Source: a virus | IMG/VR virus record: IMGVR_UViG_3300031963_000042 | Coordinates: 39,209-103,208 of that record | Strand: one strand, 5' to 3' | Length of the DNA: 64,000 bases | Shown here: piece after piece, positions 49,274-57,211 of the stretch | Layout: every line of letters begins with the position of its first letter | Numbering within the stretch: the first letter of the stretch is position 1 | Translations under genes and position numbers: made by a program | Notes under the pieces: generated by a model | What the model saw: only the letters and a program-made list of their open reading frames with translations | Databases searched by the model: none | What the model was told of the DNA's origin: nothing

Positions 49274-49483
49274 ATGGACGAAAAATATTTCATCGTAAAA
49301 GTACAACTTGACATCGTTGACGAGAATTCAGGGAAAATTAAAAAAATTAAAGAAGAAAAGCTTGTTAAGGGCTTTTCTGTAACAGATGTTGAGGCAAAAG
49401 TTACAGAAAACTTTAAAGATTTCCCTCAAGATTGGAGAATAACTTCTGTTTCAGAATCTAAAATTGATACGGTTATTAACTAA
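49274..49483 (+). CDS. DUF4494-like small protein
   Basis: 69 aa. Y-F-I-V-K-V-Q-L ... G-K-I-K-K-I-K-E-E-K-L-V-K-G-F-S-V-T-D-V-E-A-K-V-T-E resembles the short beta-beta-alpha DUF4494 proteins of Bacteroidota and their phages. Function unknown. Ends at a double terminator. Confidence 0.5.
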   Translation: MDEKYFIVKVQLDIVDENSGKIKKIKEEKLVKGFSVTDVEAKVTENFKDFPQDWRITSVSESKIDTVIN

Positions 49484-49509
49484 TATAATCTCAAATACAG
49501 TATGATCTA

Positions 49510-49541
49510 AATGGCCAGAATTATTTTCTGGCCATTTTTTT
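49510..49541 (+). terminator. Terminator 1 after protease operon
   Basis: ATGGCCAGAA, loop TTATT, TTCTGGCCATTTTTTTT. Confidence 0.85.
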
Positions 49542-49553
49542 TATTTTTTTTTG

Positions 49554-49583
49554 AAAGGTGACTTACTAAAGTCGCCTTTTTTT
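49554..49583 (+). terminator. Terminator 2 after protease operon
   Basis: AAAGGTGAC, loop TTACTAAA, GTCGCCTTTTTTT; tandem with terminator 1. Confidence 0.75.
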
Positions 49584-49662
49584 ATTTTTCATAATATTTA
49601 TATTGTTGTATACTATTTGCAACAATATAAAAAATAATGTTTGTTTAAAAACATAAATGTAA

Positions 49663-51702
49663 ATGGCACAAAAAGAAAACATTGTAGAAGAAGCACTAGT
49701 CCAAATAAAAGGTTTGGAAGATATAGTGACAGAAAACGCAAAAGGAATACTTTCCGCCACAATGGGGAATGAAATCAGCAGTTTAGTAAAAGAGTCATTA
49801 AAGACTAATACCAAAAAAGCTCGTAGGATTAACGAGGAGGATGAAGATGATCTTGCAAAAGATATTGAAGATGATGAAGATCTTGAAGCACTTGATGCTG
49901 AAATGAATCTTGATGATCTTGAAGATGATGAAATGGATCTTGATGATCTTGAAGATGATGAAATGGATCTTGATGATCTTGAAGATGATGAAATGGATCT
50001 TGATGATCTTGAAGATAACGAAATGGGAACATTTAGTGCAGATGACTTTGAAGATGACATGAGTACTGATATTCGTGTCGACGGTATAACTGGTGATGAT
50101 GATACTGAAATCGACCTAACTCACGCTAGTACTGATGAAATTTTAAAAGTATTTAAAGCAATGAAAGAAACCGATGGCATTATCGTAAAAAAAACAGGTA
50201 ATACCATAGACTTATCAGATTCAGAATCTGATGTCGAATATAAAATAGCCTTAGGAGAATCTATGAAACGTAGAAATTTATTTGAGAATATGTACGAAGA
50301 CGAAGATATTGATATGATGTCAGGATCTAGAGCTTCTGATAATGATTATGATGAGATGCCAGGTTTTGGTGATTCTGATTATGATGAATTTGATGATCGT
50401 CCTTCGGGTAGTAGAGTTGATTTGGATCCAATGGACCAAGAAATAATTGACAATAACTTATTTAGTGAATTAGCTCCAGAAGAAATTAAAGCACACATTG
50501 ATCGTGTAATTGCTGCTGGTCGTCGTAGTGGTATTGACTTTGATGATGAAGGAGAAGAAGAATTTGACATACCATTAGACACCTATGGAAACGATGAAGA
50601 CGATGAAGACGATGATGAATTTGATATGTCATTAGGGTCCGCGTCATCCGATGAAGATGATATGATGGGTTCTGGACGTTTTCGTGGTGAATATTCCGAG
50701 GGATATGATGAAGAAGAAGATGATGACACTTTAAATGAAGAAATTCTTTATGAACTTGAATTAGGAACAGATATGTTCCCGGATACCTTTGACCGTGAAT
50801 CAAACTACGAAAAATTTGGTATCGATGGTGAAAATGTGTCTGATATGGAAAAGTATGATACAGATGATGATGATGATTATATGTCTATACCTGATCTTGA
50901 GGATGATAATGAAGAAGCTGACTTTGAGGAATATGAAAGAAATGGCCTTGATTTTGAAGAAGATATCTATGATGATAGATATGGAGGGGAAGAAGTTTCT
51001 GATTATGATGACATAAAGGAAGCATTTAAACCAAAAGGTATGGGCATGGGTAAACCAAGTAAATTTTCTTATAAAAAACAATCTGGTGGTTTTAAAACAA
51101 AAATGAAACGTGGTACTAGAGGTGTTGGTATGGGTAAGCCTAAATTTGAATTCAAAGAAGAAAATACTGATTTTAAAATGCGACCAAAAAAATCCGAAAC
51201 TACTGAAGCTTCAAGAACTCTTGGTGCTGGAAAATTTTTCGGTAAAAAAGGATTACCAAAACCAAAAGCAGCTCCTAGACATTTAAGAACAGAAAGTGTT
51301 GAAAATGAGCTTATTCTTTTAAGAGAAAAGAATGAAGAGTATAGGAACGCTTTAAATATGTTTAGAGAAAAGTTAAATGAAGTCGCTGTATTCAATTCTA
51401 ATTTAGCGTATGCGACAAGATTGTTTACTGAACATTCAACAACTAAACAGGAAAAAATAAATATCTTAAGAAGATTTGATGGTGTTGAATCACTAAAAGA
51501 GTCTAAGAATTTATACAAATCAATAAAAAACGAACTTTCAAATAAAAATTCAGGCGGAGTTGTTACTGAATCAATTCAAAATAAAATAGATAAAACTCAA
51601 TATTCTGGGTCTGCATCTAATTTGATTGAATCAAAAACATACGAAAATCCTCAGTTTTTAAGAATGAAAGATCTAATGACTAAAGTTAATAACGTCATAT
51701 AA
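49663..51702 (+). CDS. Prohead scaffold/core protein (T4 gp22-like position)
   Basis: 679 aa, much longer than T4 gp22 (269 aa). Helical N-terminus with I-V-E-E-A, then ~400 residues dominated by Asp/Glu, including tandem M-D-L-D-D-L-E-D-D-E repeats, a basic G-M-G-K-P segment pair (~450-520), and a C-terminal coiled coil (L-R-E-K-N-E-E-Y-R-N-A-L ... R-L-F-T-E-H) typical of T4-type core proteins. Lies directly before the capsid gene. Many I/L-x-E sites, as expected for a core that is digested. Confidence 0.75.
   Translation: MAQKENIVEEALVQIKGLEDIVTENAKGILSATMGNEISSLVKESLKTNTKKARRINEEDEDDLAKDIEDDEDLEALDAEMNLDDLEDDEMDLDDLEDDEMDLDDLEDDEMDLDDLEDNEMGTFSADDFEDDMSTDIRVDGITGDDDTEIDLTHASTDEILKVFKAMKETDGIIVKKTGNTIDLSDSESDVEYKIALGESMKRRNLFENMYEDEDIDMMSGSRASDNDYDEMPGFGDSDYDEFDDRPSGSRVDLDPMDQEIIDNNLFSELAPEEIKAHIDRVIAAGRRSGIDFDDEGEEEFDIPLDTYGNDEDDEDDDEFDMSLGSASSDEDDMMGSGRFRGEYSEGYDEEEDDDTLNEEILYELELGTDMFPDTFDRESNYEKFGIDGENVSDMEKYDTDDDDDYMSIPDLEDDNEEADFEEYERNGLDFEEDIYDDRYGGEEVSDYDDIKEAFKPKGMGMGKPSKFSYKKQSGGFKTKMKRGTRGVGMGKPKFEFKEENTDFKMRPKKSETTEASRTLGAGKFFGKKGLPKPKAAPRHLRTESVENELILLREKNEEYRNALNMFREKLNEVAVFNSNLAYATRLFTEHSTTKQEKINILRRFDGVESLKESKNLYKSIKNELSNKNSGGVVTESIQNKIDKTQYSGSASNLIESKTYENPQFLRMKDLMTKVNNVI
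49906..50020 (+). repeat. 30-bp coding tandem repeat in scaffold gene
   Basis: GATCTTGATGATCTTGAAGATGATGAAATG repeats nearly perfectly three to four times, encoding the M-D-L-D-D-L-E-D-D-E units. Confidence 0.85.
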
Positions 51703-51739
51703 TTTAAAAAATAAACTAAACCTAAAAAAAAAATAAAAC

Positions 51740-53593
51740 ATGGGTGCATTATTAGAAAGCGGTCTTGTTGGTAACATAGGATTAAAACATTTAAAAGTTA
51801 TCAAAGAGGACACAATTAACAAATGGGATCGTCTAGGGTTCTTAGAAGGTCTTAGAGGTCACATGAAAGAAAACGTTGCTCAATTATATGAAAACCAAGC
51901 GTCTTTCTTGATAAACGAAGCGTCATCTACAGATTCTTCAGGTTCTTTTGAAACTGTTGTTTTCCCGATAGTTAGAAGAGTTTTCTCTAAATTATTAGCA
52001 AACGACATTGTTTCGGTTCAAGCTATGAATCTACCTATCGGTAAGTTATTCTACTTTGTGCCGAGAATTCAAGGTTATTCTGGAGCAACCGTTGATGGTA
52101 ATATTCCTGGTGGATTCTCCGATTCTGGTTCGCACTATGCTCCAGTTGGATCTCCTGGTAACTACCCAGGTTCACCTGGTGCTGGATATCCTAACGATGC
52201 AAATGCTTACACTAAAAACTTATATGATTTATTCTATGAGGGTGCTGAGCCAGCATTAAATCCTGCTGGATTATTTGATTACTCAAAAGGTCGTTTCTTA
52301 TTTGTAACAGCTAACACACAAACTGTTGCGTGGAATAATGGTGCTTTAATTACATCTGCATACACTAATGGTGAATTCAGAAAGATATTATTAGGTATGT
52401 CTGGTTTCACGTCAACAGGTGACGGTAAGTTGATTGGCCCTGATGGTCAAGAAATGGATACAGAATCATTCTTATCGGACTTAAAACTTTATACTACAAA
52501 TTCAACTGTAGCAACGGAATTAGGAACATCAACATATGCTCCATTATTATTCAGAGTCGTTACTCAGAAATATGGTAAGGGTATGGTTGAGTATGGCTCA
52601 AACACAACAGCAGCATTTAATAGGTCAACAACAGGTGGTAATGGTGGTACATTCTATGACATTTGCAGTGCAACTGGCGTAATTTACTTAGAAATTGATA
52701 CACAAGTCCCTGTTTGCGTTTCATGCGGTCAATCAACACCTGATGGTTATTCTGGTGCAACAATAACAACAAATGCTTGGAGTGGAACAGGTGCTAATGC
52801 TCCTATCAAAGCTGTTTGGAAGCGTTACGAAGAATTAGAATTTGAAGATAAAATTGGTGAAGTTTCTTTTGATCTTGAGTCAGTAACTGTATCTGTTACA
52901 GAAAGAAAACTAAGAGCACAATGGTCTCCAGAATTAGCTCAAGACGTAGCCGCATTCCACAATATTGATGCTGAGGCTGAGTTAACAGCATTGTTATCTG
53001 AGCAAATCGCAGCAGAGATTGACCGTGAAATCTTACGTGACTTACGTAAAGGTGCTGCATGGACATTACGTTGGGATTACAATGGATGGAGAAGACTTGC
53101 AAATACAACATCTTATACGCAAAAAGATTGGAACCAAACGTTGATTACTGCTATAAACCAAATTTCTGCCCAAATCCACAAATCTACATTGAGAGGTGGT
53201 GCTAACTGGATTGTTGTTTCATCTGAAATTTCAGCAATTTTTGATGACTTAGAATACTTCCACGTATCAAATGCATCTCCAGATCAGGATCAGTACAACA
53301 TGGGTATTGAAAGAGTTGGTTCATTAGCTGGTCGTTACCAAGTTTATCGTGACCCTTACTTCCCACCTAATACAGTATTAATGGGACACAAAGGTACATC
53401 ATTGTTAGATACTGGTTACATCTACGCACCATATGTTCCATTACAATTAACACCAACAATGTATAATCCATTTAACTTTACGCCAATCAAAGGTATCATG
53501 ACTAGATACGCTAAGAAAATGGTTAACAATAGGTTCTATGGTAGAATTGTTGTTGATGGTGTTAGAACATTTGACTTACAAGAATTAAGATAA
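51740..53593 (+). CDS. Major capsid protein (T4 gp23-like)
   Basis: 617 aa. N-terminal propeptide of 60 residues ends in F-L-I-N-E, followed by A-S-S-T-D-S-S-G-S-F: a gp21-type (I-x-E) cleavage site close to that of T4 gp23 (after residue 65). F-P-I-V-R-R-V-F ... D-I-V-S-V-Q-A-M-N-L-P-I-G and the HK97-fold C-terminus (L-T-P-T-M-Y-N-P-F-N-F-T-P, R-Y-A-K-K-M-V-N-N-R-F-Y-G) are gp23 hallmarks. Codon use is less A/T-biased than the rest, as expected for high expression. Confidence 0.95.
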   Translation: MGALLESGLVGNIGLKHLKVIKEDTINKWDRLGFLEGLRGHMKENVAQLYENQASFLINEASSTDSSGSFETVVFPIVRRVFSKLLANDIVSVQAMNLPIGKLFYFVPRIQGYSGATVDGNIPGGFSDSGSHYAPVGSPGNYPGSPGAGYPNDANAYTKNLYDLFYEGAEPALNPAGLFDYSKGRFLFVTANTQTVAWNNGALITSAYTNGEFRKILLGMSGFTSTGDGKLIGPDGQEMDTESFLSDLKLYTTNSTVATELGTSTYAPLLFRVVTQKYGKGMVEYGSNTTAAFNRSTTGGNGGTFYDICSATGVIYLEIDTQVPVCVSCGQSTPDGYSGATITTNAWSGTGANAPIKAVWKRYEELEFEDKIGEVSFDLESVTVSVTERKLRAQWSPELAQDVAAFHNIDAEAELTALLSEQIAAEIDREILRDLRKGAAWTLRWDYNGWRRLANTTSYTQKDWNQTLITAINQISAQIHKSTLRGGANWIVVSSEISAIFDDLEYFHVSNASPDQDQYNMGIERVGSLAGRYQVYRDPYFPPNTVLMGHKGTSLLDTGYIYAPYVPLQLTPTMYNPFNFTPIKGIMTRYAKKMVNNRFYGRIVVDGVRTFDLQELR

Positions 53594-53617
53594 TCCAAAT
53601 AAGAATATTATTTCAAA

Positions 53618-53646
53618 TAAAGGGAGCGATTAGTCGCTCCCTTTCT
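53618..53646. terminator. Bidirectional terminator
   Basis: AAAGGGAGCGA, loop TTAG, TCGCTCCCTTT between the capsid gene and the convergent mgsA-like gene. Confidence 0.85.
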
Positions 53647-54016
53647 TATTTAATAACGAGTCAAAAACCAGCTCTGCTGTACTAGAATTTGTCGCTAGAG
53701 GAACGTCATGAACGTTACAGATTCTTAATAGCATGTTAACGTCAACTTGGTGCGGATGGACATCCAATGGGTCAACAAAAAAGATTACACAATCAATTTC
53801 TTTATTAGCAATTTTAGCAGCAATTTGAGCATCACCACCAATTGGGCCGCTTAAAACAGTTTTAACGTTATTTAGTCCTGCATTTTTTAAATATTTACCA
53901 GTTGTACCTGTTGCAAATATTTGTATATCATTACTAGAAAAGTAGCTTAATCTTTTAAGGATAAAAGATACCATATCAGGTTTTTTATTATCGTGTGATA
54001 TTAGGGCTATATTCAT
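53630..54016 (-). CDS. mgsA: Methylglyoxal synthase
   Basis: 128 aa, near full family length (about 150). I-A-L-I-S-H-D-N-K-K, A-T-G-T-T-G (phosphate binding), S-G-P-I-G-G-D-A-Q-I-A, D-P-L-D-V-H-P-H-Q-V-D-V and L-L-R-I-C-N-V-H-D-V-P-L-A-T-N ... T-A are diagnostic. Converts dihydroxyacetone phosphate to methylglyoxal and phosphate in the cytoplasm. Sits between the capsid gene and small virion-type genes on the opposite strand. Could free phosphate or change host carbon flow. Confidence 0.93.
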   Translation of the reverse strand: MNIALISHDNKKPDMVSFILKRLSYFSSNDIQIFATGTTGKYLKNAGLNNVKTVLSGPIGGDAQIAAKIANKEIDCVIFFVDPLDVHPHQVDVNMLLRICNVHDVPLATNSSTAELVFDSLLNKKGSD

Positions 54017-54019
54017 ATA

Positions 54020-54238
54020 TTATTTAGATATTAGTTCTCTGATTGATTTAGATACTATTTCAGCTTCAGCTAAAGAATATACATTATTTGTATATGCATA
54101 CTGTACGGCTTCGACTAAAAAAAATATAGCTTGGGTTTTGTTAAGGTCTGTTACAAAATTATTTAGTTCATCTAAATTATTATATTTAAATTTTCCAAAT
54201 AATGTACCTATATTCTGAGGTTCATTATGATTTTCCAT
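54020..54238 (-). CDS. Uncharacterised small helical protein (72 aa)
   Basis: Three nucleotides upstream of the mgsA-like gene on the same strand, so one transcript. Helical (LDELNNFVTDLNKTQ, AEIVSKSIRELI). An ATATTTATAA element lies in the shared upstream region. No motif. Confidence 0.5.
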   Translation of the reverse strand: MENHNEPQNIGTLFGKFKYNNLDELNNFVTDLNKTQAIFFLVEAVQYAYTNNVYSLAEAEIVSKSIRELISK

Positions 54239-54252
54239 ATATTTATAATAAT

Positions 54253-54804
54253 ATGGAAAATAGAATTATTAGTCAAATAGAAGAAGCTACAAATTCACCT
54301 TTAGGTGGATCTTACACAAGTCCATTAAAAAATAAAATTAGAAAATGGAAAGATTATAGTCTAAAACCATTTTTAATTGATGTGTCTGATTCCACAGACC
54401 CAGAAGAATATGTTGATGATTTAGATGAAAAAGAAGTAGTTAAAGAAGATCTTGGAGTTTGGTTTGGCACAAAGAAAAAACCAAAAGGCAGTTCTCAACC
54501 TAAAGGGCCTTGGGTTAATATATGTAGGAAAGATAAAAATGGGAAACACCCCCCATGTGGTAGAAAAGAGGCTGACGATTCCGCATACCCCAAATGTAGA
54601 GCTGCCGGTGTTGCTGGCAAGATGACAGACTCTCAAAAAAAATCGGCTTGCCAACAAAAGAGACAAGCCGAAAAAACTCATAATAAAAGTGGTACGGGAA
54701 ACAAACCTAAAATGGTAAAATATGTACCTAAAAAGGATAAAAAATTAAACGAAATTATTAGTAGAGTTTTGGAAGAATATGTTAATAACGGTACTTCTTT
54801 CTAA
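54253..54804 (+). CDS. Tagged DUF5872-like basic protein
   Basis: 183 aa from the ATG at 54253; the longer in-frame version overlaps the divergent gene. N-terminus MENRIISQIEEATNSP with I-E-E-A (residues 8-11). C-terminal half: G-P-W-V-N-I-C-R-K-D-K-N-G-K-H-P-P-C-G-R, Y-P-K-C-R, S-A-C-Q-Q-K-R, a Cys-rich, strongly basic module like DUF5872 of large viruses. Likely DNA-associated virion protein. Confidence 0.6.
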   Translation: MENRIISQIEEATNSPLGGSYTSPLKNKIRKWKDYSLKPFLIDVSDSTDPEEYVDDLDEKEVVKEDLGVWFGTKKKPKGSSQPKGPWVNICRKDKNGKHPPCGRKEADDSAYPKCRAAGVAGKMTDSQKKSACQQKRQAEKTHNKSGTGNKPKMVKYVPKKDKKLNEIISRVLEEYVNNGTSF

Positions 54805-55309
54805 ATGCGGATGGTTTCATAATGTTTGAATTGTCCCATATACCTATTTTTATTCTTCTAGCTCTTAAATATGCTTTTTTGTACTTAGGATTAATGTCTT
54901 TGCGTCCATCAGGTACGTACCAACCATACCCATTTTTTAACATATATTCGGCGACATCTACACTATCTAAATAAACCGCAGCTACATGTCTATCATATAC
55001 GTCTCGATATAAAGTATCTACTGTTACTATTTTATTTTTTAAATAGTTTCTCATGTAATCGGCAACCATTCTACCATCAGCTTGATCTCTGGTTACATAA
55101 TTACTCCTAACTTCGGGGGCATCTACTAGATTAAGCCTGATCCAAATCTTAGTATTTGTTGTGTCGCCTATGTAAGCTATTTTATATGAGTCACCATCAT
55201 GAACAGCGTATACTTTAGCAAAAGGTAATTGTGTGTAACTAATTGTTGTAAAAAACAACATAACAAGTGTTAAAAAATTTTTTAATTTCTTCATTTCTTT
55301 TTTTTTCAT
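54782..55309 (-). CDS. Secreted thermonuclease (SNase-like)
   Basis: 175 aa. Signal peptide (LTLVMLFFTTISYTQ, preceded by Lys). SNase fold with V-H-D-G-D-S-Y-K-I, I-R-L-N-L-V-D-A-P-E-V (catalytic Arg and metal Asp) and D-R-H-V-A-A-V-Y, the second Arg region. Calcium-dependent DNA/RNA nuclease, here exported to the periplasm or medium. ATATTTATG lies ~20 nt upstream on the minus strand. Could destroy incoming or released DNA. Confidence 0.88.
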   Translation of the reverse strand: MKKKEMKKLKNFLTLVMLFFTTISYTQLPFAKVYAVHDGDSYKIAYIGDTTNTKIWIRLNLVDAPEVRSNYVTRDQADGRMVADYMRNYLKNKIVTVDTLYRDVYDRHVAAVYLDSVDVAEYMLKNGYGWYVPDGRKDINPKYKKAYLRARRIKIGIWDNSNIMKPSAFRKKYRY

Positions 55310-55356
55310 AAATATATACCTATTATTGATTAAATCAAATTTAAATAAAAAAAATT

Positions 55357-55785
55357 ATGACTAAAAATGTACAAAAAGGTGATGGTGTCCGATTTAGCTA
55401 TACGATGTGGGATTTAGATGGTAAACAAATTTGGGAAAGTGAATTCCCTATGTATTCTGAAATAGGATCAAACGAGTTATTACCAATAGTTGAGAACTCC
55501 TTAATCGGAATGCATATAGGTGAAAGCAAACGAATTGTGGTAAACCCTGAAGATGGTTTTGGTGCTAGGGATGAAAATTTAATTATCGATATTGATAAAT
55601 CATCAATTAATGGTGAAATAAATGTCGGAAATTACGTGACAACTAGGATTAAAAATCGTATAGTTACTGCGGAAGTTTTATCCATGACTGACGACAAAGT
55701 TAAATTAGATTTGAATAACCCTTTGGCTGGTAAAGGATTTATCTTTGAAGTTGTAATTGTTGATATTAAATTAATTGAAAGTTAA
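55357..55785 (+). CDS. SlyD-like FKBP peptidyl-prolyl isomerase
   Basis: 142 aa. Starts V-Q-K-G-D-G-V-R-F-S-Y-T ... D-G-K-Q-I-W-E-S; L-P-I-V-E-N-S-L-I-G-M-H-I-G-E-S-K-R-I-V-V-N-P-E-D-G-F-G is the SlyD/FKBP signature, followed by an insert-in-flap region and the closing L-D-L-N-N-P-L-A-G-K-G-F-I-F-E-V. No His-rich tail or signal peptide, so cytoplasmic. Prolyl isomerase and holdase. Confidence 0.9.
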   Translation: MTKNVQKGDGVRFSYTMWDLDGKQIWESEFPMYSEIGSNELLPIVENSLIGMHIGESKRIVVNPEDGFGARDENLIIDIDKSSINGEINVGNYVTTRIKNRIVTAEVLSMTDDKVKLDLNNPLAGKGFIFEVVIVDIKLIES

Positions 55786-55797
55786 ACAACCATAATT

Positions 55798-56205
55798 ATG
55801 AAAAAAATTACCTTAATTCTCGCATTTATTTTTCACAGTGTAATGTCTTATTCTCAGATAGGAACATACACCTTTAACAACATTTATTATGTTGAGGCTG
55901 ATACCGCCTTTGTTGGTACTGAATTTAAAGTCAAAACTAACCTTTGTTTTTCTGAAGATAGATTTGATATTGTCTATAATAAAGACGGTAATAGTATAAA
56001 ATCGATACTCAGTGATGTCCCACTAATTTCGACAGGATGGACAGAAGAAACCTCTTTTGACGATTATGTTATTTATTCACAAAAAGCTCACAATAGGTCG
56101 ATTTATTATATTTGGTTTAATAAGACAACAAATACTGTTTTTAAAATGATTGCTCTAGATTTACTAGACGCGGCAATGTTCTTAGCTATTGATGAAAATA
56201 AATAA
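55798..56205 (+). CDS. Secreted small protein (135 aa)
   Basis: Signal peptide MKKITLILAFIFHSVMSYSQ with cleavage likely after SYS, then ~115 residues of beta-rich sequence with no motif. Cotranscribed with the FKBP. Stop overlaps the next start. Confidence 0.6.
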   Translation: MKKITLILAFIFHSVMSYSQIGTYTFNNIYYVEADTAFVGTEFKVKTNLCFSEDRFDIVYNKDGNSIKSILSDVPLISTGWTEETSFDDYVIYSQKAHNRSIYYIWFNKTTNTVFKMIALDLLDAAMFLAIDENK

Positions 56206-56429
56206 TGCCAAAATATGTCACTAAAATAAAAGCTATAAACCCAAAAGATGGTGTTTTATGTGAGTGGTTAGGCCCATACATCGAAGCAGATTCTTTTTAT
56301 GACGCCCAAATATATTGTGAAAATAATGGGTTAGGTTATTGTGAAATAATTGGCGAATATATTGCTGAGATAGACGAAAATTTGGGACCTTTTGCTTCCA
56401 GACTTTTAGATGATAGTATTTTAAACTAA
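56205..56429 (+). CDS. Uncharacterised small protein (74 aa)
   Basis: Beta-rich acidic protein (W-L-G-P-Y-I-E-A-D-S-F-Y-D-A-Q-I-Y-C-E). Last gene of the FKBP operon, ended by a strong terminator. Confidence 0.5.
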   Translation: MPKYVTKIKAINPKDGVLCEWLGPYIEADSFYDAQIYCENNGLGYCEIIGEYIAEIDENLGPFASRLLDDSILN

Positions 56430-56461
56430 AAAAGCCCCCAGTTTATATTGGGGGCTTTTTA
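56429..56461. terminator. Bidirectional terminator
   Basis: AAAAGCCCCCA, loop GTTTATA, TTGGGGGCTTTTT between convergent operons. Confidence 0.88.
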
Positions 56462-56462
56462 T

Positions 56463-56918
56463 TTAGCAATATGGGGGAGAGCATCTTTTTTTACCATCTA
56501 AACCAGGTTTAGATCCTTTACAAACTTGTACCGCATATCCGTTTGCATAGGCTGAAGGATACACCTTAAATTTCGATTTTGCGGCAGCTTTTCCTCTCGC
56601 GCAAAGCTTGGTACCACTTTTCTTTTTTCCTTCCTCTAAGGGCATATTATTGCGGTTCTTTAAGAAGTTATATACTTCTTCTACATCATCTTTTGATGTT
56701 GATATATGATCTACAGCCCAGGCATGTCCATCACTTAAAATTCTATCGACATTGTTTCTCGACATTTGTAATATCTCATCGGCCTGATCTCTTATTTGTT
56801 CTAAATTAGAAAAAAACATATAATTACCACTTTCTGAATTGTAGTCCTCTGAGGCTTTTTCTGTTAAAAATTCTTTTATTAAAGAATGTATCTCTATTTT
56901 ACTGTATGTGTTCCTCAT
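56463..56918 (-). CDS. Tagged small virion-type protein with Cys motif
   Basis: 151 aa. N-terminal S-L-I-K-E-F-L-T-E (residues 12-20) carries I-K-E and L-T-E. Helical middle; the C-terminal L-C-A-R-G-K-A-A-A-K-S-K-F ... P-S-A-Y-A-N-G-Y-A-V-Q-V-C-K-G is a conserved module of T4-like phage proteins. Stops after CSPPYC. Overlaps its upstream neighbour by 4 nt. Confidence 0.6.
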   Translation of the reverse strand: MRNTYSKIEIHSLIKEFLTEKASEDYNSESGNYMFFSNLEQIRDQADEILQMSRNNVDRILSDGHAWAVDHISTSKDDVEEVYNFLKNRNNMPLEEGKKKSGTKLCARGKAAAKSKFKVYPSAYANGYAVQVCKGSKPGLDGKKRCSPPYC

Positions 56919-57208
56919 CTATTTTTTTGATTATATTGCATAAGTTCATTTAACACAGTAAACAACTTATCATTTATTTCTGATAGTTTCAGATATGATT
57001 GTATATCACTAACATTAGATATTTTACTCAACTCATTGTCAATAAAGTCCATAGTTTTATATATTTGGGCTTTTACTGTTAACAAGTCGTCTCCACTAGG
57101 ATTTTTAAGGTTATCAAGATAAGAAAGTTCATCGTCATTAGTTTCTCTTATAACCCGTTTAACTATTTTGGTTAGATCTCTCTCCGTTAATTTTATAATT
57201 TTTTTCAT
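56915..57208 (-). CDS. Small tagged coiled-coil protein (97 aa)
   Basis: Begins MKKIIKLTERDLTKIVKRVIRETND, a T-E-x-D-L-x-x-I-V-x-x-V-I-x-E tag that I recognise from proteins of marine Bacteroidota phages; I-R-E is a candidate cleavage site. The rest is an acidic helical hairpin. Cotranscribed with 56463. Confidence 0.6.
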   Translation of the reverse strand: MKKIIKLTERDLTKIVKRVIRETNDDELSYLDNLKNPSGDDLLTVKAQIYKTMDFIDNELSKISNVSDIQSYLKLSEINDKLFTVLNELMQYNQKNR

Positions 57209-57211
57209 AAT

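Noticed and set aside
49906-50020. Possible CRISPR-like array
   Set aside because: The 30-bp units are directly adjacent with no spacers and are in frame with a protein, so this is a coding tandem repeat.
49566-50060. Ser-rich minus-strand frame opposite the scaffold gene
   Set aside because: Mirror image of the acidic 30-bp tandem repeat, not a gene.
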